This document shows positions 1-10,305 of a stretch of DNA of 46,220 nt, piece after piece; the stretch's first letter is position 1; the number at the start of each line of letters is the position of its first letter. The notes below the pieces were generated by a model. It worked only from the letters and a program-made list of their open reading frames with translations, was not told where the DNA came from and did not search any database. The position numbers and the translations under genes were made by a program. The stretch comes from Apophysomyces variabilis (lineage: Eukaryota; Mucoromycota; Mucoromycetes; Mucorales; Mucoraceae). The stretch covers positions 1 through 46,220 of the forward strand of contig MZZL01000114.1 in the NCBI GenBank assembly GCA_002749535.1. The letters run 5' to 3'.

Positions 1-2
1 AA

Positions 3-2835
3 AGATCTGAAAGATCGGATCAGACAGTTGAGGACGTCGATGAAACAGCTCAGACTGATAACGAAAGCAATTGCTCGAACTATGACGATTATGTCGCTGT
101 TATTGACAATGTTGATTATTCTAGCGATTCAGGTATGCAGAAGCTTTTCATTCTTATAGAAAACCGGACGGATTATCCTTTGTAAGCTTTCCATATCACA
201 GGCAGTAAAGGGATTCCGTTTCAGCATGAGCCAAAGATATACAACTATAGAAGTGTCGGCGCTACTATTGATCCAGTGGAAGCCATGAGCGTCAAGCTGA
301 AAGATATCGTAGATCGCTATGGTATTCCCGCGGACAGCACATGAAGAACTTGCTCGACTTGTAAATGAGGCTATGGATTTGTTTGACCCAGGTTTACTTG
401 TTGCCTTTATATCTACCCTATATATCAACTATTTTCTTCCATAGAATGCAAGCACATACTATCACCATACTTGTCACGCGAGATAACGAAAGAAATTTAC
501 CCTGTGAAACCTATTCATTATCCTGTATGCAGGAACGGTTGCCTTGTATTTAGCACAAGCAACGATTCTGAAACTTGCAAATTCTGTGGCGAAGAGAGAT
601 ATAAAAGAGATGCTTCAGGATCAATGACAAGAGAGACGCATAGCACAGCACAATTTCTGTCACTCGGCGAGCAACTGGCCTTTATGTTGCATAATCCAGA
701 GACAAGAAGTCTACTCTCTTATCGCAGTAAACAGGAACCCCAAAAGGGCATATATTCAGATATCTTTGATGGAGAAACTTATCGTGAACACACGAGCAAA
801 CTCTTTGAAAGAGAGCATGATATTGCAGTGGCTCTATACGTTGATGGATTTCAGCCTTTCAGAGGTGTTAAACATAACATGACACTAATACAGGCTGTGG
901 TATTGAACATAGATCCCTCATGTCGGTAAGATAAAATATAACTTGCAAAAATTGAGATGCATGTAGATACGAGAACAAAAATATGCTCCAACTATGTATA
1001 ACCCCAGGTCCAAACAATCCCAAAGACATCTGGTCCTTTCTCGATCCCGTCTTTGACGAGCTAGAAGTGTTGCAAGACCAGGGCATGATAGTCAAAACCA
1101 ATATAGGCGATATATTTTGCAAAGTCCATCTTCTTATCGCAACTGGCGATATTCCAGCAGTCTCTGGATTCGCTAGACATGCAGGGCATAATTCTGCTGA
1201 TGGCTGTCGTATGTGCCAGATTACTGGTAAACGGGGACCAGAAGGTGGTATGTACTTTGAGAGTGATGAAAGCAATCTTTCAGCATGGCATACTGTGAAC
1301 GGCTATAGAACAGCGAGCGAGGTAGGTGTTCTCACTATTAGAAAAGCGTTTTTAAACATGCCTATAGAAAGGGATTAAACGCCCAACCCGGCTTGCTTTT
1401 CTGGAGACATTCCATGGGACCAGAGTTTTTTGGCTTAGATGAAATGCATCTTCTTGGTCATGGCATCAGCCGCCAATTCCTTGCGTTGATCCAAGGACAA
1501 CACACAGTAGACTGCGCTGATAACCCGTTCGATATTGATGCTAATGTTCTGAAACACGCTATGGACAATATGGAAAAATCGAGAAAGCATATTCCAACAG
1601 CTTTTAATGGTGTATGGAAATCACTCTTAGATCGATCAAAGATTAGAGCAGTCGATTGGCTGGACTTTCTTTGCTACATGGTGTCCACTCTTATTGTGGC
1701 GAATCTCAAGGATCCTCGAGCAAAAAGCGCAACAATGGCTCTGGTCTGTGCTTGCCAGATCAGTCTGCAATATTCGGTTGAAGAATCAGATATAGCCAGT
1801 ATGAAAAGGTAGATACTTGTACGTCAATACTTCCACTTATCATTGTGCAGTGATATTGAAACATGGCACCGTTATTTGAGAGAACTGGTTAAGGAGAATG
1901 TTATTAAGCAGTCCATATTCACGCCAAATATGCATTATCTTTCCCATATACCTGATATCGTTCATAAACTTGGTCCAATGCGATACTACAGCGTTCGATC
2001 TATGGAACGTATTATTGGCCTATACAGTCGGTTGCTTTCCTCAACTAGCGCACCAGGTCAAAATGTAGGGAACATTATGTTAAAAATAGCTAGCGCAAGA
2101 TATGTGGGTATTGCCTTGGAACATGATACAACTGATCTGACAAATGACGGTACAACAATTGCTGCGCAAGATTCAACTGATGGCCTGGGCATTGAACCGC
2201 GCGGAAAAGAGTATGAAATGTTACTAGATTCAACACAACAAATAGCCGAAATATCAGCTAGAACAGTAGCCAGAATAATTCTGGCTTTTTACCGAAGAAT
2301 CGGGATGCCATACGCTCCTATGCAGAAGGTTACAATCTACCGCAGTATATGGCATGACCATAAAGTGTATAGTAGTGTTCTTCAGCACTCACAATCTAAC
2401 CGTGCAGCTTATTACGTCCAGCTACATCTCGAGGTTGATCGGTATATAATCCAAAAATAACTATGTTTAACCACGTTAATTAAAATCTATAATAATAGGT
2501 ATGCAAAGTGCCCTAGACATGCCCCTTTAGTGGAAAGGAAATGGTTCTTCGGAAAGGTTTACTTCTATATATCTATGGAAAATCAAGGAATGCTCGCTGT
2601 TGTAGGTATTTATATGGCAAATGTGGATGAGGCTTCAGCCACTGTGTTTATACGGCCATCGTCAGCGGAAAAAATCATCATCGCTCGTTGTTCTGATATT
2701 GTCAATTTTGTTGGGCTTGTTACAGAATACCGAGCTGATATGCCAGTAAAACATTATTGTATTTGGCCCGCACTAACTTCATCATGTAGTTATATTAATA
2801 AGCAAAGTATTGGAGATGTAACCTATCTTATATAA
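3..2835 (+). pseudogene. Tnp2-family (CACTA) transposase, 5'-truncated by the window, two frameshifts
   Basis: Recognised from Tnp2 landmarks in order: acidic N-terminus; zinc-ribbon-like PVCRNGC...CKFCGEERY (about 525-600); ITPGPNNPKDIW (about 1000-1035); CRMCQ (about 1207); FFGLDEMHLLGHG (about 1426-1464); MRYYSVRSMERIIG (about 1978-2019); KWFFGKVYFYI near the C-terminus. Six GT-AG introns restore these motifs: 133-201, 392-444, 926-966, 1322-1367, 1809-1850 and 2442-2498. The intron at 926-966 joins CR to YENKNM just before the PGP motif, and the one at 2442-2498 removes the in-frame stop at 2458. Two single-base shifts remain, near 341-343 (between ADST and EELARLV) and near 1413-1417 (between ETFHG and PEFFG). 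They mark a decayed copy or sequencing errors. The element's second protein (TnpA-like) is not visible. Confidence 0.8.
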
Positions 2836-2996
2836 AATAAAGCAAACAAGAACTTTTACGTCTTAATATTTTGAGAAACTTGTATAGTTTTATGATAGTT
2901 AACTGATTGTTGATTTATATTGATTCATAGAATTATCAGCTATACTAACCTATAAACAAAGGATAAAAGCATGATCAATCCTTATGTTTTGATTCT

Positions 2997-3197
2997 AGGA
3001 TATAGCATAGAACAATCTTAATTTTTAAAGCATGAATTTTCTTTTTATTCCACTATCTCTTATCCTACATTTTATGATATATCCTAGAATAATCTGAGTT
3101 TCTTATAGTAGGATTCTCATATAGAACGTTGAATCCTGTGATGTATATGGGAATAATCTTAGAATTGGCAAATTCTGGGATAATTTTTCCCGTAGTG
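2997..3197 (+). repeat. Subterminal repeats and 3' terminus of the CACTA element
   Basis: Degenerate copies of a motif like GATATAnnnTAGAAnAATCT occur at about 2999-3020, 3076-3098 and 3140-3160, and a GGGATAATTTTTCCCGTAGTG-like terminus sits at 3177-3197. Clustered subterminal repeats are typical of CACTA elements, where the transposon-encoded DNA-binding protein acts. Confidence 0.5.
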
Positions 3198-4099
3198 TAA
3201 CTCTTTCTTTTTTTTTTCCTAATCTTGGCCTAAATGGCCTGATGCTAATGGTGTTGTCTGCGTGATTGTCTGTCTTCTACATTTTTAATACCCTATGAGA
3301 ATAATGCCCGATGCTCTTTCCCTATCCATGGACTCAAACAACGTGTCTGGCCACTTCCAAGTCAGAATCCGTGATGAAACGTAATGGCCTTCTCCGATGT
3401 AAAATTTGATTCGAATTTAGCTTTAGCTCCTTAACTATGTAAGTCAGGATCGCATGGTGACAGAAATGCTGTCTGTGTTCCTATATACCATATAATTACA
3501 AATATTATTAGTAGTATAAGTATCAGAGCTACCTAGTTACTACGATCCGCTGAAATTAATCTCATTGCTCTATATGTTTGTTTGAAAAGAACAACGGCTT
3601 TTGTCTTTGTTTTATTCATTTACGTTGTGTCATCATGATGCTGTTATTATCAACTTGACCACTAACAATTCTTTTCAAGCGACGTGTACAAATAAAAAAG
3701 GAAAGAAAGCAAAGACATCCTACGACCTTTACTTTCCTTTCTTGTTCCTTTGGACTTCGCGATTTTCCAAAGCTTCTTTCTCTTTATCTTTAGGCGCGGA
3801 GGGCGTTGAAGGCCACAACTGGAAAGACCAAAATATTATCTGCTAACATGCCTGAAAAAGTAATTTTAAGTTATCAAATTTATTTGTACTTTTAAACTTG
3901 CAGCAGTACAAAATTTGTGCGATACATTAGCCTGCGGTGGCGTAAAAGGGCAAGAAAGATAAACATAAAAGAAACAGTGGAAACAGAGAGGTAACATGGA
4001 TGAAAAAAGAAAATGGGAGGATTTTTTACGGTAGTGATAACAGGTCAAAGAGACCAAAAGTCTGAAAGGACTATAACTACCAGAAGAAACCACAAGTGT
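3198..4099. other. Intergenic, no gene seen
   Basis: AT-rich sequence with short chance frames only. It begins with a poly-T tract right after the proposed transposon end. I see no conserved motif or recognisable coding remnant. Confidence 0.5.
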
Positions 4100-4426
4100 T
4101 CAGGGCAATCGAAGTCTGGAACACGATGGTTGGGATTCATGTCCCTTGTAATCGCCAAGAAATTTAACACAAGCTTCGTATTTGCATTTATCTCTACAAG
4201 CCCCAGAGAGGATCCTATTGCATGTCCCCTTGCAAAGCAGGCATACTCTTCGTCCAATGGGATAGCGAATACCCGCCTTGTCCAAAATGTTTACAATGGC
4301 GCTCACACTCAAACTGCACTCTTCTCTGCGTAGTATAGCGTTCCCATTCGTATTGCGCTGTTCCAATGGCTGGGCCGCAACCAACAGTGCGCACGACACA
4401 AATGTGATAATAGCTTGAAGTTTCAT
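4100..4426 (-). CDS. Small secreted cysteine-rich protein (108 aa)
   Basis: The protein starts MKLQAIITFVSCALLVAAQP, a clear N-terminal signal peptide with likely cleavage after the AAA/Q region. The mature part of roughly 90 residues has eight cysteines (EEC, RRVC, LLC, GTC, GAC, DKC, EAC, PSC) and many basic residues. This fits a disulfide-stabilised extracellular protein of the small-secreted-protein/effector type. I do not recognise a named family. The frame is uninterrupted from ATG to stop. A TATA element at 4694-4703 reads on this strand about 270 bases upstream, and a possible 5'-UTR intron (GTAGGGGG...CTCACAG) lies between. The last residues after PSC could be altered by an unseen splice. 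Confidence 0.6.
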   Translation of the reverse strand: MKLQAIITFVSCALLVAAQPLEQRNTNGNAILRREECSLSVSAIVNILDKAGIRYPIGRRVCLLCKGTCNRILSGACRDKCKYEACVKFLGDYKGHESQPSCSRLRLP

Positions 4427-4693
4427 GTTGGCTGGATTTTTCGGTACCTATGTCATAACAACTAGCCTGTGAGCAAAGCAAGTCGTTTTCATTACAGACC
4501 AGAGCAATTGGGGCAAATAATGGCACGCCCCCTACCTTTTAGCAGACTTGTACTATTTTTGATTTGAATGTATGCAAGTTCGCACGATGGGTGTTGTGAG
4601 CTCTGCTCTAAGTCTGAAGACTTGTAAGAAGGACAAGTTGATTTCCGTAGGAAGATCAGACGAGTGGTGCAAACTGACCAAAGCACCGACTGC

Positions 4694-4703
4694 TTTATAT
4701 AAG
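4694..4703. promoter_or_regulatory. TATA element (TATATAA, readable on both strands)
   Basis: On the minus strand it reads TATATAAAG and lies upstream of the secreted-protein gene ending at 4426. On the plus strand it reads TATATAAG and precedes a long pyrimidine-rich tract (4730-5093). The sequence alone does not decide which direction is used. Confidence 0.35.
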
Positions 4704-5189
4704 TGCTGCAGATCAGGTCTTGTTTCTCCGCATTTAGATCTTTTCCTTTTTGGTGTGGACCGCATTTCTTATGTTTTTGTACATTCTATGCTTTGCTCCT
4801 TTGTTTATGCCCTGTACATGGTTTTCTTTTCTTGCATTACCTACGTTTTTGCACATGTATCTGCCCTTTCTTTTTGTTCATACAAAGTACATCTCTTTTC
4901 TTGTTTTCATTTGCCGTACTCTTTTTCTATCTAAGCCATCTGTATCTTTCTACTTTATTTAGCTTTTCCATGTTCTGTATTACTCTCCTTTGTTTAGCCA
5001 CTTACGCCTTCAGCATGTTTCTATGCGCCTGTATTATGCATAATCTTTCTTCTTTTGTAACTCAGCCCTTGCACATTCCCATACACTTTTTTTATGCCTC
5101 CCAAGAAAGAACCGAGAGACCAGAATCGAACTAAAGAACTGAAGGAGCAAAGATACTTTTCACTTGGAGAAATTGGTAGAACTCGCTAA
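4704..5189 (+). other. Pyrimidine-rich tract followed by a 31-codon ORF
   Basis: From 4730 to 5090 the plus strand is strongly CT-rich, and the long open frames here come from that composition. At 5094 an ATG opens a short basic frame, MPPKKEPRDQNRTKELKEQR..., closed at 5187-5189. It could be the first exon of a gene or a relic. No downstream exon could be identified. Confidence 0.2.
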
Positions 5190-5785
5190 CAGATGTGGTC
5201 CATTCAGAAGGGAATCATAATACTAAAAACATTAATCGCTTTATGACGTGTGAATATAGTCAATTGCATATGTATAGAAAGTAAGGTCCGTGATGCCGAG
5301 AAGTAACGTATAGATAGTGCTGACTTGTTGAAACAGATGACTATTTCTTTTTGGCACATTAACAAGGTTTGACTATTGAGGTGACTGCATCAACTACTAC
5401 AAACCATACGACTTTGGTGTTCAACCACCATCTTCGAATAAGTCGGCAATGATGAAATGCTACTCATTTTGTCATCAGATGGATAAGTAAGCGCAAAAAG
5501 GTTTATCTTAATCAATTACATCTTATTTGGAAATGAGTAAAAATGTTGAAGGGGATCAACTGTCCAAACTAAGATGGCTACACTTCCTACAAAAACTATT
5601 GTACGTTTTACGCTTTTTATTTTCAACGAAATATCTTCTTAAAGTGTCTTATGGTGCATACTTTTTTAAACCGTTAAAGTTCTACAGGTTGAAAATCACG
5701 ATTTTCTCTACTATTTTAGGATAGATCTTTTATAAAGCTAATAAACTATAGTTCTATCCTAGAACATTGTGAAAAAAATAGCATT

Positions 5786-7480
5786 TATTGTGGAGTTGAT
5801 ACGGTTTGAAATTTCGTCAGAATACGAAAATTTGGCAGGGAGGGATCAAATTTCGACAAGGTCTTCTATGTAGCACACTCCGCCAAGACTATTTGGCACA
5901 CCGCCCCGCACGAAATTTCGCTCTAGTAAAAAGCGAAAATTGGTACATTGGCATTAGCACAATGTGAGCCATTTATAGTGGAGTTTTATTTAAGCAATCG
6001 TCAAACTTTGAGACTGAATAACGGCAAAAACCTTTAAGATCCTCAAGAAGTATGTTATTGCAAGCTTCAGAGATTCTTGAACTGAGGGTTTCTTTTTCTA
6101 AAAGCTTTTCTCTTTTCAGTTTGCTTTTGCAAACTGACCAGAATTGCTCAATAGGATTGAGCTCTGGAGAATAAGGTGGTAGATAAATGAATCCATATCC
6201 ACATCTGACGATTTCTCTTTCGATATCTGCTGCAGTGTGAATGGGCGCATTATCCATGATTATATAATGGCCTTTGAATTGCCCATGTTGATCAAGGATA
6301 TCCAACGTACTTCTTACAAAGTTGATGTAGTGTCCTGTAACTGTACCACCCGTACTCTTCACCTTGCTGTTGCCTACCGTTTTTCTTTTCTTGGAGGGAG
6401 CGTAAGGTCGTCTTACCTTCACGTTAATAACGCCATATACAGAAATAGCTCCTAAAATTGTCGTAGTTTTTGCTCTCGTTTCAAGTACTATAATCTCAGC
6501 ACGAGTGTCTTTCTTTGAGCAAGCCATAGTCCTTTTGAGATTGATATGAAAAGCTGACTCGTCAATAAAGACACAGTTAATAAAGTAATCCATATCTGTC
6601 TGCATCCATCTAACAACCCCGTCATATCTTGCATCAATAACTTCGACTGAATTTCTGTTCTTCGAATGAAAATGAGCTTTGTTAAAGAAAGACTACACTT
6701 TTCAGTCATAAACTCGTACAAGCTCGCCTTAGAGATGCGCAAGTCCGTGAACTGTTCAGTTAGACTTTCCATTGCTTGCTCCAACATTGCTGAGGGGTTC
6801 GCGTCAATAAACTTTATCAGATGCTCTTTGTGCGTGTCATTCAAAAGAGCTGGTCGGCCTGTTTGCTTCGTATATTGCCTAGGCTGAATTTCATCGTCAG
6901 GGTTTTCTTGATCTTTCTCAACCCATCCATAAGCAGTTCTACGTCTATGCCCATCTGTTTCGCAGCTTTACCAGCAGTTAGGCCTTTCTCATGGATGAGA
7001 AAGAAAAATTGCTCCTTTTGATCAGCGCTGTAGCGCTTGTAAGGCTGCCTTTTCTTTGCATCATTTAGCGACTCTTCGGTAAATCTCTCCTCTTTGACAG
7101 TGTTTTTCGCGTTCAACAATCGCTCAGGTGGTTTAAGGTCCAAGTACTGATTATAATCCGTGATACAATCAAGAGGAAATGCTGCTTCATCGACATCCGT
7201 TTCCGGCGGCTCGTGGCCGGCTTCATCCACGGCTTTTCCTTGTCCGTCTTCGAAGTAAAACTGGTATTCCATTTTTATTGAACAAAATATAACAGTATCG
7301 TAAAGTGTGCTGAATGAGATTCAGGGGTGGGCCAATTCTCGCTTTTTACTAGAGCGAAATTTCGTGCGGGGCGGTGCGCCAAAATTGTCTTGGCGGATGT
7401 GCTAGTTTCTTATTTTTTTCTGTGCGAAGTTTTTGGGAGGGTGTGCCAAAAGTTTCCGAAAAAAGTGTATTTCACCATTA
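5786..7480 (-). mobile_element. Tc1/mariner transposon with long inverted repeats
   Basis: Inverted repeats of about 150 bases flank the transposase: 5788-5943 on the left and 7332-7478 on the right. Their inner part is nearly identical (for example CGCACGAAATTTCGCTCTAG, then TAAAAAGCGA) and their outer part is diverged. TA dinucleotides at 5786-5787 and 7479-7480 fit the TA target duplication of this superfamily. Length is about 1.7 kb. The repeats contain the palindrome CGAAATTTCG. Confidence 0.8.
5973..7272 (-). pseudogene. Tc1/mariner DD34E transposase, two frameshifts
   Basis: Read on the minus strand from 7272: an acidic N-terminus, a helix-turn-helix (LTAGKAAKQMGIDV...), a linker ending in TGRPALLNDTHK, a second helical region, then the DDE domain. 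Catalytic residues are visible: Asp in FIDESAFHIN, Asp in IIMDNAPIHT, and Glu in YSPELNPIEQFW. Thirty-four residues separate the second Asp from the Glu (DD34E). The frame is broken twice by one base: near 6941, where the intact reading would continue RTAYGWVEKDQ, and near 6680, where it would continue KAHFHSKNRNS. All catalytic residues survive, so only these shifts inactivate the gene. Confidence 0.85.
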
Positions 7481-8640
7481 AAAGAAGCGTTGTGTAACAT
7501 TAATTAGTCAATGCTACACTTGTGCATCATAGCCCATATAATTCATAGCTGCTTGAGCTTCTGGTGCTCCTCTCTTAAACTTATTTATCCTATATACCTC
7601 CTGTCATCAAAAGACAGAAAGTTGCCACACAGCAAAAGCGTGAGAACTCAGAATAAAAGTGTATTCCAACAACAATTGAAGCAACATCTCAACAAAAATT
7701 GAAGATTATAAAGAAACAGATAACCTCGATCAGTTTTTAGCTAGCGTTTCGCCACCTCAATCTGCTCCTATCCAAATTCATCATAATTAAAAGCGACGTT
7801 GAAGATATATGGTTGCATATAATAATATAAATAACAAAAACAGGGCATGTGACATAGTTAAAAAGTTTACGTCGCATAGATACCGCACTCATTGCAAGAT
7901 TGGAGTATGATTGAACACCTTCACTCATAAAAAAAAACAGTATGCTCAAAATTGAGTCGCAACATCAAGAATCCGGTCCGGCAACAGGATAACCAGACGA
8001 CATGCTGGTCCACCTCAGTTAAGGCACACGCCATATGGACATGCCCGTTTCAGCTCCCTGTTCTTGTTTATAACTTCAATGCTGTATATTGATCTTATTT
8101 ATAACAGCCCACTGGGCCGCACGGTTTGTGGTACTGACAAACAGTATGTACAGTACAATTATAGCGGAGACAAACGACAGATTTAAACATATATTTAGGT
8201 TCTATATGTCGACTCTCTGGATCAATCAATACAATTGATTAATCATCAATAGTCAGTGCGACTCTGTTAGTACTAAATTAAACTGAGAACAAGTCAAGCT
8301 TAGGAGGAACAACAAGTTGAGAGATACAAACGTAAGAAGTTTACTCCTAGCAGGGCGAAAACGATCATATTTTTTAAGACGTTTCAAGGAAAGCCTTGGC
8401 TCAAAAAGAGAAGTTTGTATTGGTCACCCAAGTGAAGAACGTTCCATACCTTGTCGAGAAGGGTAAAAATCAGATAACGAGAATGAGCGTTATGCCTGTG
8501 TTCGGCACAGCTAGACTATTATCTATTCGTATGGCAAAAAAGGTTTTCTTTCCCTACTTTATTTGTCGTTTTTCTTGCACGCATAATTTCTTTTGCACGC
8601 CGAGATCGAAGAATGAAGGAGTGCAAGGTAATCTAAAAAA
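7481..8640. other. Intergenic, no gene supported
   Basis: AT-rich. A TTG-initiated frame at 8396-8650 has no recognisable motif and no ATG, so it is not called. Confidence 0.4.
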
Positions 8641-8856
8641 TTCATGGTAGCATCAAATTGGGAAGTTATAAGATTGTAGTGCCGATAAAACGGTTACTCT
8701 CAGCGCTCAGGATATAACACCTATAGTGAAGATTCATAACGTTCTCATTATTTGGAAAATAGTTTGCGTGTGCAACGATACAGCATCAAAATCAGATTTT
8801 GGATGGCCAAGATGTCCCTGCGCTACTAATAAAGGAAGATCACATTCAAGCTAGGC
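8641..8856 (+). repeat. Diverged dispersed repeat, copy A (partner 44191-44400)
   Basis: Starts TCATGGTAGCATCAAATTGG and runs parallel to 44191-44400 (TCATGGTAATATCAATTGGA) for about 215 bases. A second strong match is GATTTTGGATGGCCAAGATG against GATCTAGGATGGGCAAAGTG. The partner reads as two blocks of open frame, which suggests both are remains of the same protein-coding sequence. This copy has several stops. Family unknown. Confidence 0.45.
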
Positions 8857-9554
8857 AGCTGTAAGTCCATCAAGATCGGCAAAGGTAACTTGGTGGGGTT
8901 CGTGTGTGATCATGCTTGGACCCATGTAAATCTTCCGAAATTGACCCTGAGTACAAACATACCATTTAAATTAAGGCTTCAAAATTTAAGACGTTTCAGA
9001 ACCTTTTCTTTTTCGGCAGAACTGCAACTAAGCCAAATGATGCATGATGGTGAAGCGATATACCTTATTTCTCTTTGCATGTTTCGTCCATGGGTGGCCG
9101 TAATTCATGTATCTATGGTACCATCTTAAACAGAAACAATCCATACTGAACCAGCTTCCTATAGTCAAAAGTGAGTGACGGTCACAGAGAACACCATGCG
9201 ACAAGTATTCGGAGTAAACTGAAAAATAAACAAATGTAGTATCTAATGTCATGTCCTAAGGTTAGGTCATCTTACTGTTCAACCGAATGCTTCTGCTGCT
9301 TTACTGATACATGACCAATGAGAGTGCATAGGATGGTTTACAGATTCAGACTTCATTCCAGGAGCATAAAGAAAAAAGATATGCCCATTGCATTGCTTTC
9401 CTTTGATTGTGATGAATAATCGTAGTCTAATCAGTTTAGTTCTATTATGAAAATGGTAAACAATAAGCTGCATATAACGTATATAAGAAAGGAATCACAA
9501 CGCCGGTGTGAAATTTATACACCAAGGTGGCGGACAACTTAAAATCCTGCCACA
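8857..9554. other. Intergenic, nothing recognisable
   Basis: Short unrelated frames on both strands. Similarity to the other repeat copy fades shortly after 8860. Confidence 0.4.
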
Positions 9555-9795
9555 ATGGGGTGCGTCTACCGGGAGAATTGTCTTTTCGCAGAACCTCAGT
9601 TTTTGCAAGTCTACGACCAAAATGGTTTTAGAATGTCTAGCCAAGAGAGCAAAGGTGAGTTTCATCCAGTTTGGAACAGTTTGACCTTACTAACTGATTG
9701 ACGCAGCCATTACAAAATCTAACTTGAGGAAATTCCTCATGGCGAAAATCCGCGATTGTATGATCAGTAATGAACATGCGGATACGAATGGCTGA
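9555..9795 (+). CDS. Possible small spliced gene (62 aa), unrecognised
   Basis: ATG at 9555 opens MGCVYRENCLFAEPQFLQVY... The frame meets a textbook intron at 9655-9706: donor GTGAGT, a TACTAAC branch point (about 9688-9694) and acceptor GCAG. After splicing, the frame continues KAITKSNLRKFLMAKIRD... to a stop at 9793-9795. Exons are 100 and 89 bases, giving 62 residues. The complete set of splice signals is the evidence. The product matches nothing I recognise and could be the remnant of a larger gene. Confidence 0.3.
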
Positions 9796-10305
9796 TTGGC
9801 GTTTTATATCTAAAGCAAGCATTTGAATTGATGCGAAGCGTTTGAATGATTTTAGAATCGTCATAGCAGAGGATTAAAAAAACCCCACGCGGGACGATTC
9901 TCTGTATTTTGTTCGTTAACCAGGAGGGTCAAGAGCTATGGAGTTTTCCTGCGACTGAACATGCTGATATCAAAGTCCATGTACTAAGTCGCGAATGCTG
10001 AAACAAATGCATAGAAATTGGTATCGTTTCTTTTTGGTATCCTTTCAACGACGTAGGCAAATTAAGGTTAGGAAGGCGTAAAGAGCCTCCCCCAAAAGAG
10101 CCGATACAAGCGGATAGAACACGAAGAATTGGCAAACGAATTGCAAAGGCGATCTCTTTTGCCAAAGGAAGCAGAGGCGGCAGCATCTGATGGCAATCCA
10201 ATCCACGAGTTGAGAGAATGGTTTAAGCGCCTATTATACACTGTAGAATGATGGAAGAGTAACTTTGCGTCTAGATCAACAGGATGCCATCAATTTATGA
10301 GGATA
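9796..10305. other. Intergenic sequence interrupted by the Tigger insertion
   Basis: No gene recognised. The sequence on the left of the Tigger element (up to TA at 10304-10305) should be contiguous with the sequence after 12535 in an empty site. Confidence 0.4.

Larger units (their letters stand above)
1..3197 (+). mobile_element. CACTA (En/Spm-type) DNA transposon, 3' part
   Basis: The element carries a Tnp2-type transposase reading rightwards. About 360 bases past the transposase stop the sequence reaches CGTAGTG. Read inward on the minus strand this end is CACTACGGGAAAAATTATCC, the CACTA start that gives this superfamily its name, and it is preceded by a series of related subterminal motifs. 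The 5' end lies outside the window, so the terminal inverted repeat and target duplication cannot be confirmed. The base after the proposed end is T (TAA follows). The coding part is frameshifted, so this copy is probably not autonomous. Confidence 0.65.

Noticed and set aside
4703..5134. 143-codon plus frame rich in Phe, Leu, Cys and Ser, resembling a membrane protein
   Set aside because: It is the translation of a pyrimidine-rich tract. All three plus frames look hydrophobic there.
8396..8650. 84-codon plus frame beginning at TTG
   Set aside because: No ATG, no motif, and it runs into the start of a decayed repeat.
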